This document shows, in pieces, positions 1 through 5,864 of a stretch of DNA of 7,313 nucleotides. The notes under the pieces are model-generated. The model did not search any database. It saw only the letters and a list, made by a program, of their open reading frames with translations, and was not told where the DNA came from. The translations under genes and the position numbers were made by a program. Position 1 is the first letter of the stretch. Every line of letters begins with the position of its first letter. The stretch is taken from NCBI GenBank assembly GCA_013696665.1, contig JACCYC010000150.1, forward strand, positions 1 to 7,313, read 5' to 3'. The stretch is from Burkholderiaceae bacterium. Its GTDB lineage: Bacteria; Pseudomonadota; Gammaproteobacteria; Burkholderiales; Burkholderiaceae_F.

Positions 1-288
1 CAGGAAGTCCGCGGGCATCGCTGTGTTGGATTCTGCATCGATCGGAACACCTGCGAGCTCACATAGGTAAGCCGCGCGCTTCAGCGGCGACTTCAGCGTG
101 CGATAAGCCTCGTTGGCGCGCGTGGCCCATTGCATCGCCACCCTGCCCTCGGCAGCAGTGCCGGCCGCGAAACGGTCCGGATGAACGTGCGACTGAACCG
201 TGCGATAAGCCGTATCGAGCGCTGCCGCATCGATTTTAAAGCGGCGCTGCAGATCGAACAGTTTGAAATGGTCGGGGAGTGCCAGCAT
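1..288 (-). CDS. hscB: Fe-S co-chaperone HscB, N-terminal part (cut by window edge)
   Basis: This is the first 96 codons of HscB, the J-domain co-chaperone that delivers IscU to the Hsp70 HscA and stimulates its ATPase, promoting Fe-S cluster transfer in the cytoplasm. The reading begins MLALPDHFKLFDL, the usual HscB N-terminus. The J-domain HPD motif is at residues 36-38 (within SHVHPDRF), followed by a helix with WATRANEAYRTLKSPLKRA and then CELAGVP, where the link to the C-terminal IscU-binding domain begins. The start is forced: the iscA TAA is in the same frame 27 bp upstream and no other start codon lies between. No strong Shine-Dalgarno sequence is visible, so translation may depend on coupling to iscA. 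The gene runs off the low-coordinate edge; hscA and fdx would be expected next (inference). Confidence 0.95.
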   Translation of the reverse strand, partial: MLALPDHFKLFDLQRRFKIDAAALDTAYRTVQSHVHPDRFAAGTAAEGRVAMQWATRANEAYRTLKSPLKRAAYLCELAGVPIDAESNTAMPADFL

Positions 289-315
289 GACGAGCGCGCC
301 CGAACGCGGCTTCGC

Positions 316-663
316 TTAGACGTTGAAGGATTCGCCGCAACCGCAGCGGTTCTTTTCCTTCGGATTGTTGAATTTGAACCCTTCGTTCAACCCCTCGCGT
401 CCAAAGTCGAGCTCCGTACCTTCGAGGTACGCGAGACTCTTCGGATCAACCAGAATTTTGACGCCATGACTTTCAAACTCCCTGTCCTCGGGCTGTGCAA
501 CATCAGCGTATTCAAGTTTGTAGGCCATCCCCGAACAGCCAGTCGTTCGCACGCCTAAGCGCAGGCCGATTCCGCGGCCGCGTTTGGCCAAAAATCCCGC
601 GACGTGTTTAGCGGCGCGCTCGGTCATCGTCACGCCGGGGGATTGCGCTGCAGCTTCGCTCAT
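316..663 (-). CDS. iscA: Fe-S cluster assembly A-type carrier IscA
   Basis: IscA is a small cytoplasmic A-type carrier that binds iron or an Fe-S cluster and passes it to target apoproteins, notably for [4Fe-4S] assembly. The 115-residue product has the three family cysteines: C43 in RTTGCSGMAY and C107 and C109 in the C-terminal CGCGESF. It also carries the conserved stretch LDFGREGLNEGFKFNNP. E. coli IscA has 107 residues; this one has a slightly longer N-terminus beginning MSEAAAQSPGVTMTERAAKH. The ATG at 663 was chosen because it forms an ATGA overlap with the iscU stop, indicating translational coupling. A longer in-frame reading to 750 lies wholly inside iscU and is not conserved-looking. 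A later ATG at residue 13 would remove part of the first strand of the fold and is less likely. Confidence 0.96.
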   Translation of the reverse strand: MSEAAAQSPGVTMTERAAKHVAGFLAKRGRGIGLRLGVRTTGCSGMAYKLEYADVAQPEDREFESHGVKILVDPKSLAYLEGTELDFGREGLNEGFKFNNPKEKNRCGCGESFNV

Positions 664-1064
664 GCCGCTTTCATTTCCATGGATTGGATGTGCTTCGCGC
701 GGTAATCGTCGATAGCCGCCTTGATCGCATCCTCGGCCAGAATCGAGCAATGGATCTTGACCGGCGGCAACGCGAGCTCTTCGGCGATTTGGGTGTTACG
801 AATCGTCCCGGCTTCGTCGAGCGTCTTGCCCTTTACCCACTCGGTGACCAAAGAGGAACTTGCGATCGCCGAACCGCAGCCGTAAGTCTTGAAACGGGCG
901 TCCTCGATAACGCCGTCCTCGTTGACCCTGATCTGCAATTTCATCACGTCGCCGCAGGCGGGCGCACCGACCATTCCGGTGCCAACATGATCGTCACCCT
1001 TGTCGAACGAGCCGACATTGCGTGGATTTTCGTAGTGATCGATTACCTTGGTGCTGTATGCCAT
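660..1064 (-). CDS. iscU: Fe-S cluster assembly scaffold IscU
   Basis: IscU is the scaffold on which [2Fe-2S] and [4Fe-4S] clusters are built, receiving sulfur from IscS and handing clusters on through HscB/HscA. The 134-residue protein is close to E. coli IscU over its whole length. The ligand cysteines C37 (GAPACGD), C63 (YGCGSA) and C106, plus D39 and H105, are all present. The HscA-recognition motif LPPVK is at residues 99-103. The C-terminus is about six residues longer than in E. coli and ends MEMKAA; that extension covers the iscA start. A good Shine-Dalgarno (AGGGAG, 1075-1070) lies 5 nt before the ATG. Unlike the neighbouring junctions, iscU is not overlapped with the gene before it: 106 bp separate it from iscS, so it starts translation independently. 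Confidence 0.98.
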   Translation of the reverse strand: MAYSTKVIDHYENPRNVGSFDKGDDHVGTGMVGAPACGDVMKLQIRVNEDGVIEDARFKTYGCGSAIASSSLVTEWVKGKTLDEAGTIRNTQIAEELALPPVKIHCSILAEDAIKAAIDDYRAKHIQSMEMKAA

Positions 1065-1096
1065 TGCAACTCCCTGCTCTCGCTTGCCTTTACATC

Positions 1097-1126
1097 AAAA
1101 AACGTCTGGCTCCGCCAGTGATTTTT
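1097..1126 (-). terminator. Possible weak terminator/attenuator between iscS and iscU
   Basis: Read on the minus strand, a 5-bp GC-rich hairpin (CTGGC, loop GGA, GCCAG; 1118-1106) is followed three bases later by TTTTTT (1102-1097). An A5 tract (1126-1122) precedes the stem and could pair with the T-tract, giving the A-stem-T layout of a bidirectional terminator. The core stem is short and the T-tract is offset by ACG, so full termination is doubtful; partial attenuation inside the isc operon is the likeliest role if it acts at all. The feature lies about 33 bp before the iscU ATG and after the larger hairpin at 1137-1166. Confidence 0.35.
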
Positions 1127-1136
1127 ACTAACCAAT

Positions 1137-1166
1137 CGCACGAAAGTAGATTTTCACTTTCGTGCG
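1137..1166 (-). repeat. 11-bp perfect inverted repeat (RNA hairpin) just after iscS
   Basis: Two arms of 11 bp, CGCACGAAAGT and ACTTTCGTGCG (1137-1147 and 1156-1166), are exact reverse complements around an 8-nt loop. On the transcript the hairpin begins four bases after the iscS stop codon. No T-tract follows directly, so it is not a standard intrinsic terminator. A stability or processing element protecting the upstream iscRS message, or a protein-binding dyad, would fit; which one cannot be told from sequence. Confidence 0.75.
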
Positions 1167-1170
1167 CGCT

Positions 1171-2385
1171 CTAGTGTGCCGCCCACTGCACGGTGCTCAA
1201 ATCAATTCCGTCCTTATACATCTCCCAAAGCGGAGACATTTCGCGTAACCGCCCTACCTGCCTCGTTACCAGATCAATCGTAAAGTCGATTTCTTCCGGT
1301 GTCGTGAAGCGGCCGACCGTGAACCGGATCGAGCTATGCGCCAGTTCGTCACTCCGACCCAGCGCGCGCAAAACATAGGAGGGTTCCAGACTGGCCGATG
1401 TACAAGCCGAGCCGGATGAAACGGCGACATCCTTCATCGCCATGATCATGCTCTCGCCTTCGACGAAGTTGAAGCTCGCGTTTAGATTGTGCGGGACGCG
1501 ACGCTCCCAGTCCCCATTCAGGAATACCTGCTCCGTTTGCGAGATTCCGGCCCACAGGCGATCGCGCAGCATGCGAATACGTTCGTTTTCTGTCGCCATT
1601 TCCTCGCGCGCCAAACGGAATGCCTCGCCCATGCCGGCAATCTGATGCGTCGGCAACGTGCCCGAACGCAAACCGCGCTCGTGCCCGCCGCCGTGCATCT
1701 GCGCCTCCAGACGCACGCGCGGTTTACGTCTGACAAAAAGTGCACCAACGCCCTTAGGCCCGTAGGTCTTGTGCGCCGAGAAGGACATCAGGTCAACCTT
1801 CGAAGGCGCCAGATCGATCACGATCTTCCCACTGGCCTGCGCCGCGTCGACATGAAAAATAATGCCGCGCGACCGCGTCATTTCGGCGATCGCGTCAATG
1901 TCCTGAATCACGCCGATCTCGTTGTTAACGGCCATCACCGAAACGAGGATGGTGTCCGGCCGCAACGCGCTTGCGAGCTTGGCGAGATCCAGCAATCCGT
2001 TTTCCTCGACGTCGAGATACGAGACCTCGAAGCCGTCGCGCTCGAGCTCGCGCATTGTGTCGAGCGTCGCCTTGTGCTCGGTCTTGACGGTTACAAGGTG
2101 TTTGCCCTTGTCTTTATAAAAGTGCGCAGCGCCTTTTAACGCCAGGTTGATCGACTCGGTCGCGCCAGACGTCCAGATCAACTCGCGTGGGTCGCAATTC
2201 ACCAACGCAGCCACCTGATTGCGCGCCTCATCGACCGCTTTCTCGGCCGCCCAACCAAACGCATGGCTGCGCGATGCCGGGTTGCCGAAGTTATCGCGCA
2301 ACCATGGAATCATCGCGTCGACCACCCGCGGGTCAACCGGAGTTGTCGCGGAATAATCGAGGTAAATTGGAAGCTGCATCGTCAT
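1171..2385 (-). CDS. iscS: Cysteine desulfurase IscS
   Basis: IscS is a PLP-dependent class V aminotransferase-fold enzyme that converts cysteine to alanine and carries the released sulfur as a persulfide. It supplies IscU and also tRNA thiolation and other pathways. Numbering from the ATG at 2385 (404 aa), the PLP lysine is K206 in SFSAHKTYGPKG, H104 lies in KTEHKATLD, D180 lies in HVDAAQ, and the persulfide cysteine is C328 in SSGSACTSASLEPSYV. The C-terminus ends SPLWEMYKDGIDL followed by VQWAAH, as in the IscS group rather than NifS or SufS. The start at 2385 overlaps the iscR stop as ATGA. A second ATG two codons on (2379, MQLPIYLDYS) matches the usual IscS N-terminus equally well, so the exact start is uncertain by two codons. 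A longer in-frame reading to 2571 lies inside iscR and is rejected. Confidence 0.97.
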   Translation of the reverse strand: MTMQLPIYLDYSATTPVDPRVVDAMIPWLRDNFGNPASRSHAFGWAAEKAVDEARNQVAALVNCDPRELIWTSGATESINLALKGAAHFYKDKGKHLVTVKTEHKATLDTMRELERDGFEVSYLDVEENGLLDLAKLASALRPDTILVSVMAVNNEIGVIQDIDAIAEMTRSRGIIFHVDAAQASGKIVIDLAPSKVDLMSFSAHKTYGPKGVGALFVRRKPRVRLEAQMHGGGHERGLRSGTLPTHQIAGMGEAFRLAREEMATENERIRMLRDRLWAGISQTEQVFLNGDWERRVPHNLNASFNFVEGESMIMAMKDVAVSSGSACTSASLEPSYVLRALGRSDELAHSSIRFTVGRFTTPEEIDFTIDLVTRQVGRLREMSPLWEMYKDGIDLSTVQWAAH

Positions 2386-2879
2386 CGCTGCGCTCGCTCG
2401 GTAGCGGAAAGCTTTGCGGCCCGCAGCAGCAAACGACTGTCGTGCAGTACCGCAACGGTCGGACCTCGCCCCTTTTGCTTTTGCTGCTGCACCAGGTCGG
2501 CGAGCGTCACCGAATTCAGGTAGTCGAACATGCGGGCATTCAAGCTCGCCCACAGGTCGTGTGTCATGCACCGCTGATCATCGTGGCAATTTTCCTTGCC
2601 ACCGCATTGCGTCGCATCGAGCGCTTCGTCGACTGCAAAAATAATGTCGGACACCGTCGTTTTGTCCATCGGACGGTTTAGCTGATAGCCGCCGCCTGGA
2701 CCGCGCGTACTGGACACGAGCCGGCGGCGCCGTAACTTGCCGAACAGCTGTTCAAGATAGGACTGCGAAATCCGCTGACGGTCGCTGATACCCGCCAGCG
2801 TCACTGGACCCTCATGCTGCCGCATCGCCACATCAATCATTGCGGTGACGGCAAAGCGACCTTTGGTGGTAAGTCTCAT
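2382..2879 (-). CDS. iscR: Fe-S cluster-sensing transcriptional regulator IscR (Rrf2 family)
   Basis: IscR is the Rrf2-family winged-helix regulator that senses Fe-S status. With a [2Fe-2S] cluster it represses the isc operon; without it, it still regulates a second class of sites. The 165-residue product starts MRLTTKGRFAVTAM, the conserved Rrf2 N-terminus. Residues 28-70 hold the helix-turn-helix and wing (ISQSYLEQLFGKLRRRRLV, then RGPGGGYQL). The cluster ligands C92, C98, C104 and H107 (QCGGKENC then RCMTHDLW) match E. coli IscR position for position, so this is IscR and not CymR or NsrR. It leads the operon, its stop codon overlaps the iscS start, and a matching operator lies in its own promoter. 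The ATG has no obvious Shine-Dalgarno upstream, but family conservation of the N-terminus makes the start secure. Confidence 0.97.
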   Translation of the reverse strand: MRLTTKGRFAVTAMIDVAMRQHEGPVTLAGISDRQRISQSYLEQLFGKLRRRRLVSSTRGPGGGYQLNRPMDKTTVSDIIFAVDEALDATQCGGKENCHDDQRCMTHDLWASLNARMFDYLNSVTLADLVQQQKQKGRGPTVAVLHDSRLLLRAAKLSATERAQR

Positions 2880-2908
2880 GCAGATTTCGACCGATGCCCG
2901 CGCAAATA

Positions 2909-2933
2909 ATTCCCGATTAATTTGGTCGGAATT
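2909..2933 (-). promoter_or_regulatory. Predicted IscR type-1 operator
   Basis: On the minus strand this 25-bp imperfect dyad reads AATTCCGACC, then AAATTAA, then TCGGGAAT. From memory of the type-1 IscR consensus (ATASYYGACTRWWWYAGTCRRSTAT), it matches the YYGAC half, the AT-rich centre, the TCRRS half and the outer A and AT bases, with five mismatches. It overlaps the last three bases of the predicted -10 and covers the expected start point near 2924, where bound [2Fe-2S]-IscR would block transcription. Only one such site is visible here; E. coli iscR has more. Confidence 0.75.
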
Positions 2934-2959
2934 GTACGAGCCCTGACGTCCCGGGTCAA
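2931..2959 (-). promoter_or_regulatory. Predicted sigma70 promoter of the isc operon
   Basis: A -35 TTGACC (2959-2954) and a -10 TACAAT (2936-2931) are separated by exactly 17 bp, each one or two bases from consensus. The -35 overlaps the metZ stop codon (TGA at 2958-2956), so the promoter is packed against the upstream gene. The predicted start near 2924 gives an iscR leader of about 45 nt. No terminator is visible between metZ and this promoter, so some read-through from metZ is possible. Confidence 0.75.
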
Positions 2960-4158
2960 TGGGCAGCTAGCGCTTGCGCAAGGTCGCGTTTCAGATCCTC
3001 GACCGACTCGAGTCCGACCGCAATCCTGATCAATGCATCAGTGATCCCGGCGCGCGACCGGTCGGCGTGCGACAGGCGGCCATGCGTGGTTGTCGCCGGG
3101 TGCGTGATCGTTGATCGGGTATCGCCCAGGTTGGCTGTGATCGACATCGTACGAACCGAATCGATAATCTTCCAGGCGCGCGATCGTTGCGATGACGGGT
3201 CGGCTTTAACCTCAAACGCGACAACCGCGCCCCCGTGTGATTGTTGCGAGCGCGCAAGCGCGGCTTGCGGGTGCGATTCCAGGCCCGGAAAGTAAACGCG
3301 AGCCACTTCGGGACGTTGCTCGAGCCATTTCGCCAGCACTTGCGCTGAGGTGCCTTGCGCGCGCATCCGTATCTCAAGAGTTTCGAGGCCTTTGAGCAGC
3401 ACCCACGCGTTGAATGCCGAAAGACTTGGGCCGCTACTGCGCAGCACCGGCAGCAGTTGTTCTCGAATGAATGCCTTGGTACCTAGAACTGCGCCGCCGA
3501 GAACGCGCCCCTGGCCGTCCAGATACTTGGTCGCAGAGTGAATCACAACATCGACGCCGAACTCGAACGGACGTTGAAGCGCCGGCGTACAAAAACAATT
3601 GTCAACCACTGACAGCGCGCCGATCTCGCGGCCAAAATTGCCGAACGCGCGGAGGTCGACAATTTCCATCAGCGGGTTTGACGGAGTTTCACAATAAAGC
3701 AACCGCGTGCGCGGGGTTGACGCCGCGCGCCAGGCATTCGCGTCGGTCGCGTCGACGTAACTGACCGCAATGTCGAAACGCGACAGCAGATTGCTGAAGA
3801 GTTGAATCGTCGCGCCAAACACATTGGCTGCGCAAACTACGTGATCGCCAGCGCGCAGGGTAGCCAGGCAAGTGGCCATGATGGCCGCCATGCCGGAGGC
3901 GGTTGCCAGACAATCCTCCGCGCCCTCGAGCGACGCAAGCCGCTGCTCGAACATGGTTACCGTCGGATTAGTGAACCGCGAGTAAACGTTGCCTGGCTCG
4001 GCGCCCGAAAAGCGCGCGGCGGCCTGAGCGCAACTGTCGAACACGAAGCTTGACGTCAGAAATAGCGCCTCGCTATGTTCATTGAATTGGCTTCGCTCGG
4101 TGCCCGCGCGCACCGCACGCGTTGCAAAGTCAAATGACTGTGTGATCGGCTCGGACAT
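2956..4158 (-). CDS. metZ: O-succinylhomoserine sulfhydrylase MetZ
   Basis: MetZ is a cytoplasmic PLP enzyme of the Cys/Met metabolism (transsulfuration) family. It makes homocysteine directly from O-succinylhomoserine and sulfide, feeding methionine and SAM synthesis. The 400-residue protein has the family features in order: YSRFTNPT (Y59, R61, which contact PLP across the dimer), the ATASGMAAI cofactor-binding segment (about 86-94), CETPSNP, D186 in VVDNCF, and the PLP lysine K211 in SATKYLDGQGR. The form SATKYLDGQGRVLGG is typical of MetZ rather than MetB or MetC. Its place after purF is common in betaproteobacteria and pseudomonads. Choosing between O-succinyl and O-acetyl substrates from sequence alone is less certain. 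Expression appears to be controlled by the SAM-II riboswitch and attenuator directly upstream; the start ATG abuts the terminator T-tract. Confidence 0.93.
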   Translation of the reverse strand: MSEPITQSFDFATRAVRAGTERSQFNEHSEALFLTSSFVFDSCAQAAARFSGAEPGNVYSRFTNPTVTMFEQRLASLEGAEDCLATASGMAAIMATCLATLRAGDHVVCAANVFGATIQLFSNLLSRFDIAVSYVDATDANAWRAASTPRTRLLYCETPSNPLMEIVDLRAFGNFGREIGALSVVDNCFCTPALQRPFEFGVDVVIHSATKYLDGQGRVLGGAVLGTKAFIREQLLPVLRSSGPSLSAFNAWVLLKGLETLEIRMRAQGTSAQVLAKWLEQRPEVARVYFPGLESHPQAALARSQQSHGGAVVAFEVKADPSSQRSRAWKIIDSVRTMSITANLGDTRSTITHPATTTHGRLSHADRSRAGITDALIRIAVGLESVEDLKRDLAQALAAH

Positions 4159-4196
4159 AAAAAACCCGCCTCACTGTTAAATGCAGCTTGGCGGGT
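4159..4196 (-). terminator. Riboswitch-linked intrinsic terminator (attenuator) before metZ
   Basis: On the minus strand ACCCGCC (4196-4190) pairs perfectly with GGCGGGT (4170-4164) across a 19-nt loop, and the T-tract TTTTTT (4164-4159) follows at once, ending against the metZ ATG at 4158. This is a textbook rho-independent terminator. The likely metZ Shine-Dalgarno, GAGG at 4172-4169, is partly inside the 3' arm, so forming the hairpin would also hide the ribosome site. The hairpin would end transcripts coming from purF or from a nearer promoter when it forms. Confidence 0.88.
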
Positions 4197-4258
4197 GCGT
4201 CATCGTTCCGCGTCACCATCGCTTTAGCCGTATTTGTTAAGCGCCCGCAAGCTGATTC
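4179..4258 (-). other. Antiterminator pairing linking riboswitch and terminator
   Basis: The aptamer stretch GAATCAGCTTGCGGG (4258-4244) can pair with CCCGCCAAGCTGCATTT (4195-4179). CGGG pairs with CCCG, CAGCTTG with CAAGCTG, and GAAT with ATTT (one G-U), with a single C bulged at each of two joints: 15 pairs in all. This uses the terminator's 5' arm on one side, and loop 1 plus two bases of P1 in the aptamer on the other. It therefore excludes both the folded riboswitch and the terminator. The pairing is seen directly in the sequence; its role as the ligand-free ON state is inference. Confidence 0.8.
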
Positions 4259-4269
4259 AAATCGGCGCG
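4221..4269 (-). promoter_or_regulatory. SAM-II (SAM_alpha) riboswitch aptamer upstream of metZ
   Basis: On the minus strand the conserved SAM-II blocks appear in order: P1 strand GCGCC (4268-4264), GATTTG (4263-4258), GCTTGC (4252-4247), P1 partner GGCGC (4245-4241), TTAACAAAT (4240-4232) and GGCTAAAG (4229-4222). ATTTG (4262-4258) can pair with CAAAT (4236-4232), giving the H-type pseudoknot expected of the class. SAM-II RNAs control methionine genes such as metA, metX and metZ, lowering expression when SAM is plentiful, and the downstream gene here is metZ. The related SAM-V fold shares core elements and is an alternative. A TAATAT at 4282-4277 could be a -10 for a leader promoter, but I see no good -35; otherwise the leader would be read from purF. 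Confidence 0.85.
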
Positions 4270-4308
4270 ATAGTGAATATTACTCGAAGTGGCTGAAAAA
4301 AATCGTGG

Positions 4309-5826
4309 CTAGTCCGCTTGTGCAAGATTGAGGTTGAGTTGCGAATACGGGTCGCTTTCGGCGATTGCAGCCAGCTCACGCGCGGCTTCGAGCCGGTCAA
4401 GATAATCCGGCGTGATATCACCCGTAACGTACGCCCCGTCAAAACAGCTGGCCTCAAAATTCTTCAAATGGGGCCCAAGCTCCAACACCGAGCGTTTCAT
4501 CGCATCGATGTCCTGATACACAAGCCCGTCGGCCTCAATTAGCCGCTGAATTTCCTCGTCGGATCGCCCGTGCGCAATCAGCTCCTGACGCGTCGGCATG
4601 TCTATTCCATAGACATTCGGATAACGCACCGGCGGCGCCGCCGATGCGAAGATCACCTTGTTGGCGCCCGCTTCGCGCGCCATATTGACGATCTCGCGCG
4701 AGGTCGTGCCGCGGACGATCGAATCGTCGACCAGCAGAACATTCTTCCCTTTGAACTCGGTGGGCAGCGCGCTCAGCTTCTGGCGCACGCTCCGCTTGCG
4801 CACTGCCTGGCCCGGCATGATGAAGGTGCGGCCGACATAACGATTTTTGAAAAACCCCTCGCGGAACTCCAGCCCAAGCTTGGCCGACAACTGCATGGCA
4901 GCAGGCCGCGACGTCTCCGGAATGGGCATCACGACATCGATGGCGCCCGTCGGCAACTGGCTGCGAATTTTGTCCGCCAGATATTCACCCATCTTCAAGC
5001 GCGAGCCGTAAATGCTTACGCCATTCATCACAGAATCCGGGCGCGCGAAATAAACGTATTCGAAAATGCAGGGATTCAGCGTCGGATTGTCGGCGCACTG
5101 TTGCGAATAAAAATTGCCGTCGATGTCGATGAAGACGGCTTCGCCAGGCGCTACGTCGCGCACGAACTTGAAACCCAGCCCTTCGAGCGCGACCGATTCG
5201 CTCGCGACCATGTATTCGGTTCCTGCGTCAGTTTCGTTGACGCCATACACCAGCGGGCGAATACCGTAGGGGTCTCTGAACGCCAGGATCCCATGGTCTG
5301 CGATATGCGCAACACATGCATACGCACCGCGCACGCGTTTCTGCAACCCTGCGACCGCTCGGAAGATCGTCGCCGGGTCGAGCGTGTAGCTCGACGTTCC
5401 TTCCTGCAGTTCATGGGCGAGCACGTTCAGCAGAATCTCTGAATCCGAATTCGTGTTGATATGACGCCGGTCGATGCGAAACATCTCGCTCTTGAGCTGC
5501 ACCGCATTCGTCAGATTTCCGTTATGCCCAAGCGTGATGCCGAACGGCGCGTTGACGTAAAACGGCTGCGCCTCCTCGATACTGAATGCCGAGCCTGCAG
5601 TCGGATACCTGACGTGAGCGATGCCGACGTTGCCGGTCAGGTTGCGCATGTTTCGAGTACGAAAAATTTCTCGCACCATGCCTTGGCCTTTCCACATCGA
5701 AAAGGTATTGCCCGATCCAGTGGCAATACCGGCGGCGTCCTGGCCACGGTGCTGCAGCAGTTGCAGCGAGTCGTACAACAACTGATTTACCGGACCCGTG
5801 GCCACCACTCCGACAATGCCGCACAT
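4309..5826 (-). CDS. purF: Amidophosphoribosyltransferase PurF
   Basis: PurF catalyses the first committed step of purine synthesis, forming phosphoribosylamine from PRPP and glutamine. The 505-residue length equals that of E. coli PurF. The N-terminal class II glutaminase domain starts MCGIVGVV, so C2 becomes the catalytic N-terminal cysteine after Met removal; it also has R73 (HVRYPTAG), N102-G103 (GHNGNLTN) and D128 (NTNSDSE). The C-terminal phosphoribosyltransferase domain carries the PRPP loop VLLVDDSIVRGTTS at residues 363-376 and the MPIPETSRPAA segment near 300-310. A good Shine-Dalgarno (GAGGAAGG, 5844-5837) lies 10 nt before the ATG. The gene follows the SPOR gene by 38 bp with no cvpA between, and likely shares its transcript. 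There is no convincing terminator after its stop other than the riboswitch-linked one before metZ. Confidence 0.98.
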   Translation of the reverse strand: MCGIVGVVATGPVNQLLYDSLQLLQHRGQDAAGIATGSGNTFSMWKGQGMVREIFRTRNMRNLTGNVGIAHVRYPTAGSAFSIEEAQPFYVNAPFGITLGHNGNLTNAVQLKSEMFRIDRRHINTNSDSEILLNVLAHELQEGTSSYTLDPATIFRAVAGLQKRVRGAYACVAHIADHGILAFRDPYGIRPLVYGVNETDAGTEYMVASESVALEGLGFKFVRDVAPGEAVFIDIDGNFYSQQCADNPTLNPCIFEYVYFARPDSVMNGVSIYGSRLKMGEYLADKIRSQLPTGAIDVVMPIPETSRPAAMQLSAKLGLEFREGFFKNRYVGRTFIMPGQAVRKRSVRQKLSALPTEFKGKNVLLVDDSIVRGTTSREIVNMAREAGANKVIFASAAPPVRYPNVYGIDMPTRQELIAHGRSDEEIQRLIEADGLVYQDIDAMKRSVLELGPHLKNFEASCFDGAYVTGDITPDYLDRLEAARELAAIAESDPYSQLNLNLAQAD

Positions 5827-5864
5827 CGACTATCTACCTTCCTCGCCCAGTATTCCGGCGAATG

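Noticed and set aside
664..750. A 29-codon N-terminal extension of iscA
   Set aside because: It lies within the conserved iscU C-terminus; the ATG at 663, overlapping the iscU stop, is the better start.
1137..1166. The hairpin after iscS as an intrinsic terminator
   Set aside because: The stem is strong, but ATTGGTTAG follows instead of a T-tract, and iscU downstream is clearly part of the same functional operon.
1489..2139. A 216-codon plus-strand open frame opposite iscS
   Set aside because: Antisense shadow of a conserved gene, with no recognisable domain or ribosome site.
2386..2571. A 62-codon N-terminal extension of iscS
   Set aside because: It overlaps iscR in another frame and has no IscS-like sequence; the family N-terminus begins at the ATGA overlap or two codons later.
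4296..4302. A T7 tract (minus strand) just after the purF stop as a purF terminator
   Set aside because: No GC-rich stem precedes it; the only nearby dyad (4317-4326) is a 4-bp palindrome inside the purF end.
4270..4305. A promoter between purF and the riboswitch
   Set aside because: TAATAT at 4282-4277 is a possible -10, but no credible -35 lies at a suitable spacing, so it is not listed as a feature.
4570..5442. A 290-codon open frame on the plus strand opposite purF
   Set aside because: It lies wholly antisense to a full, well-conserved purF and its translation is Arg/His-rich with no family resemblance; such frames arise from codon bias in GC-rich genes.
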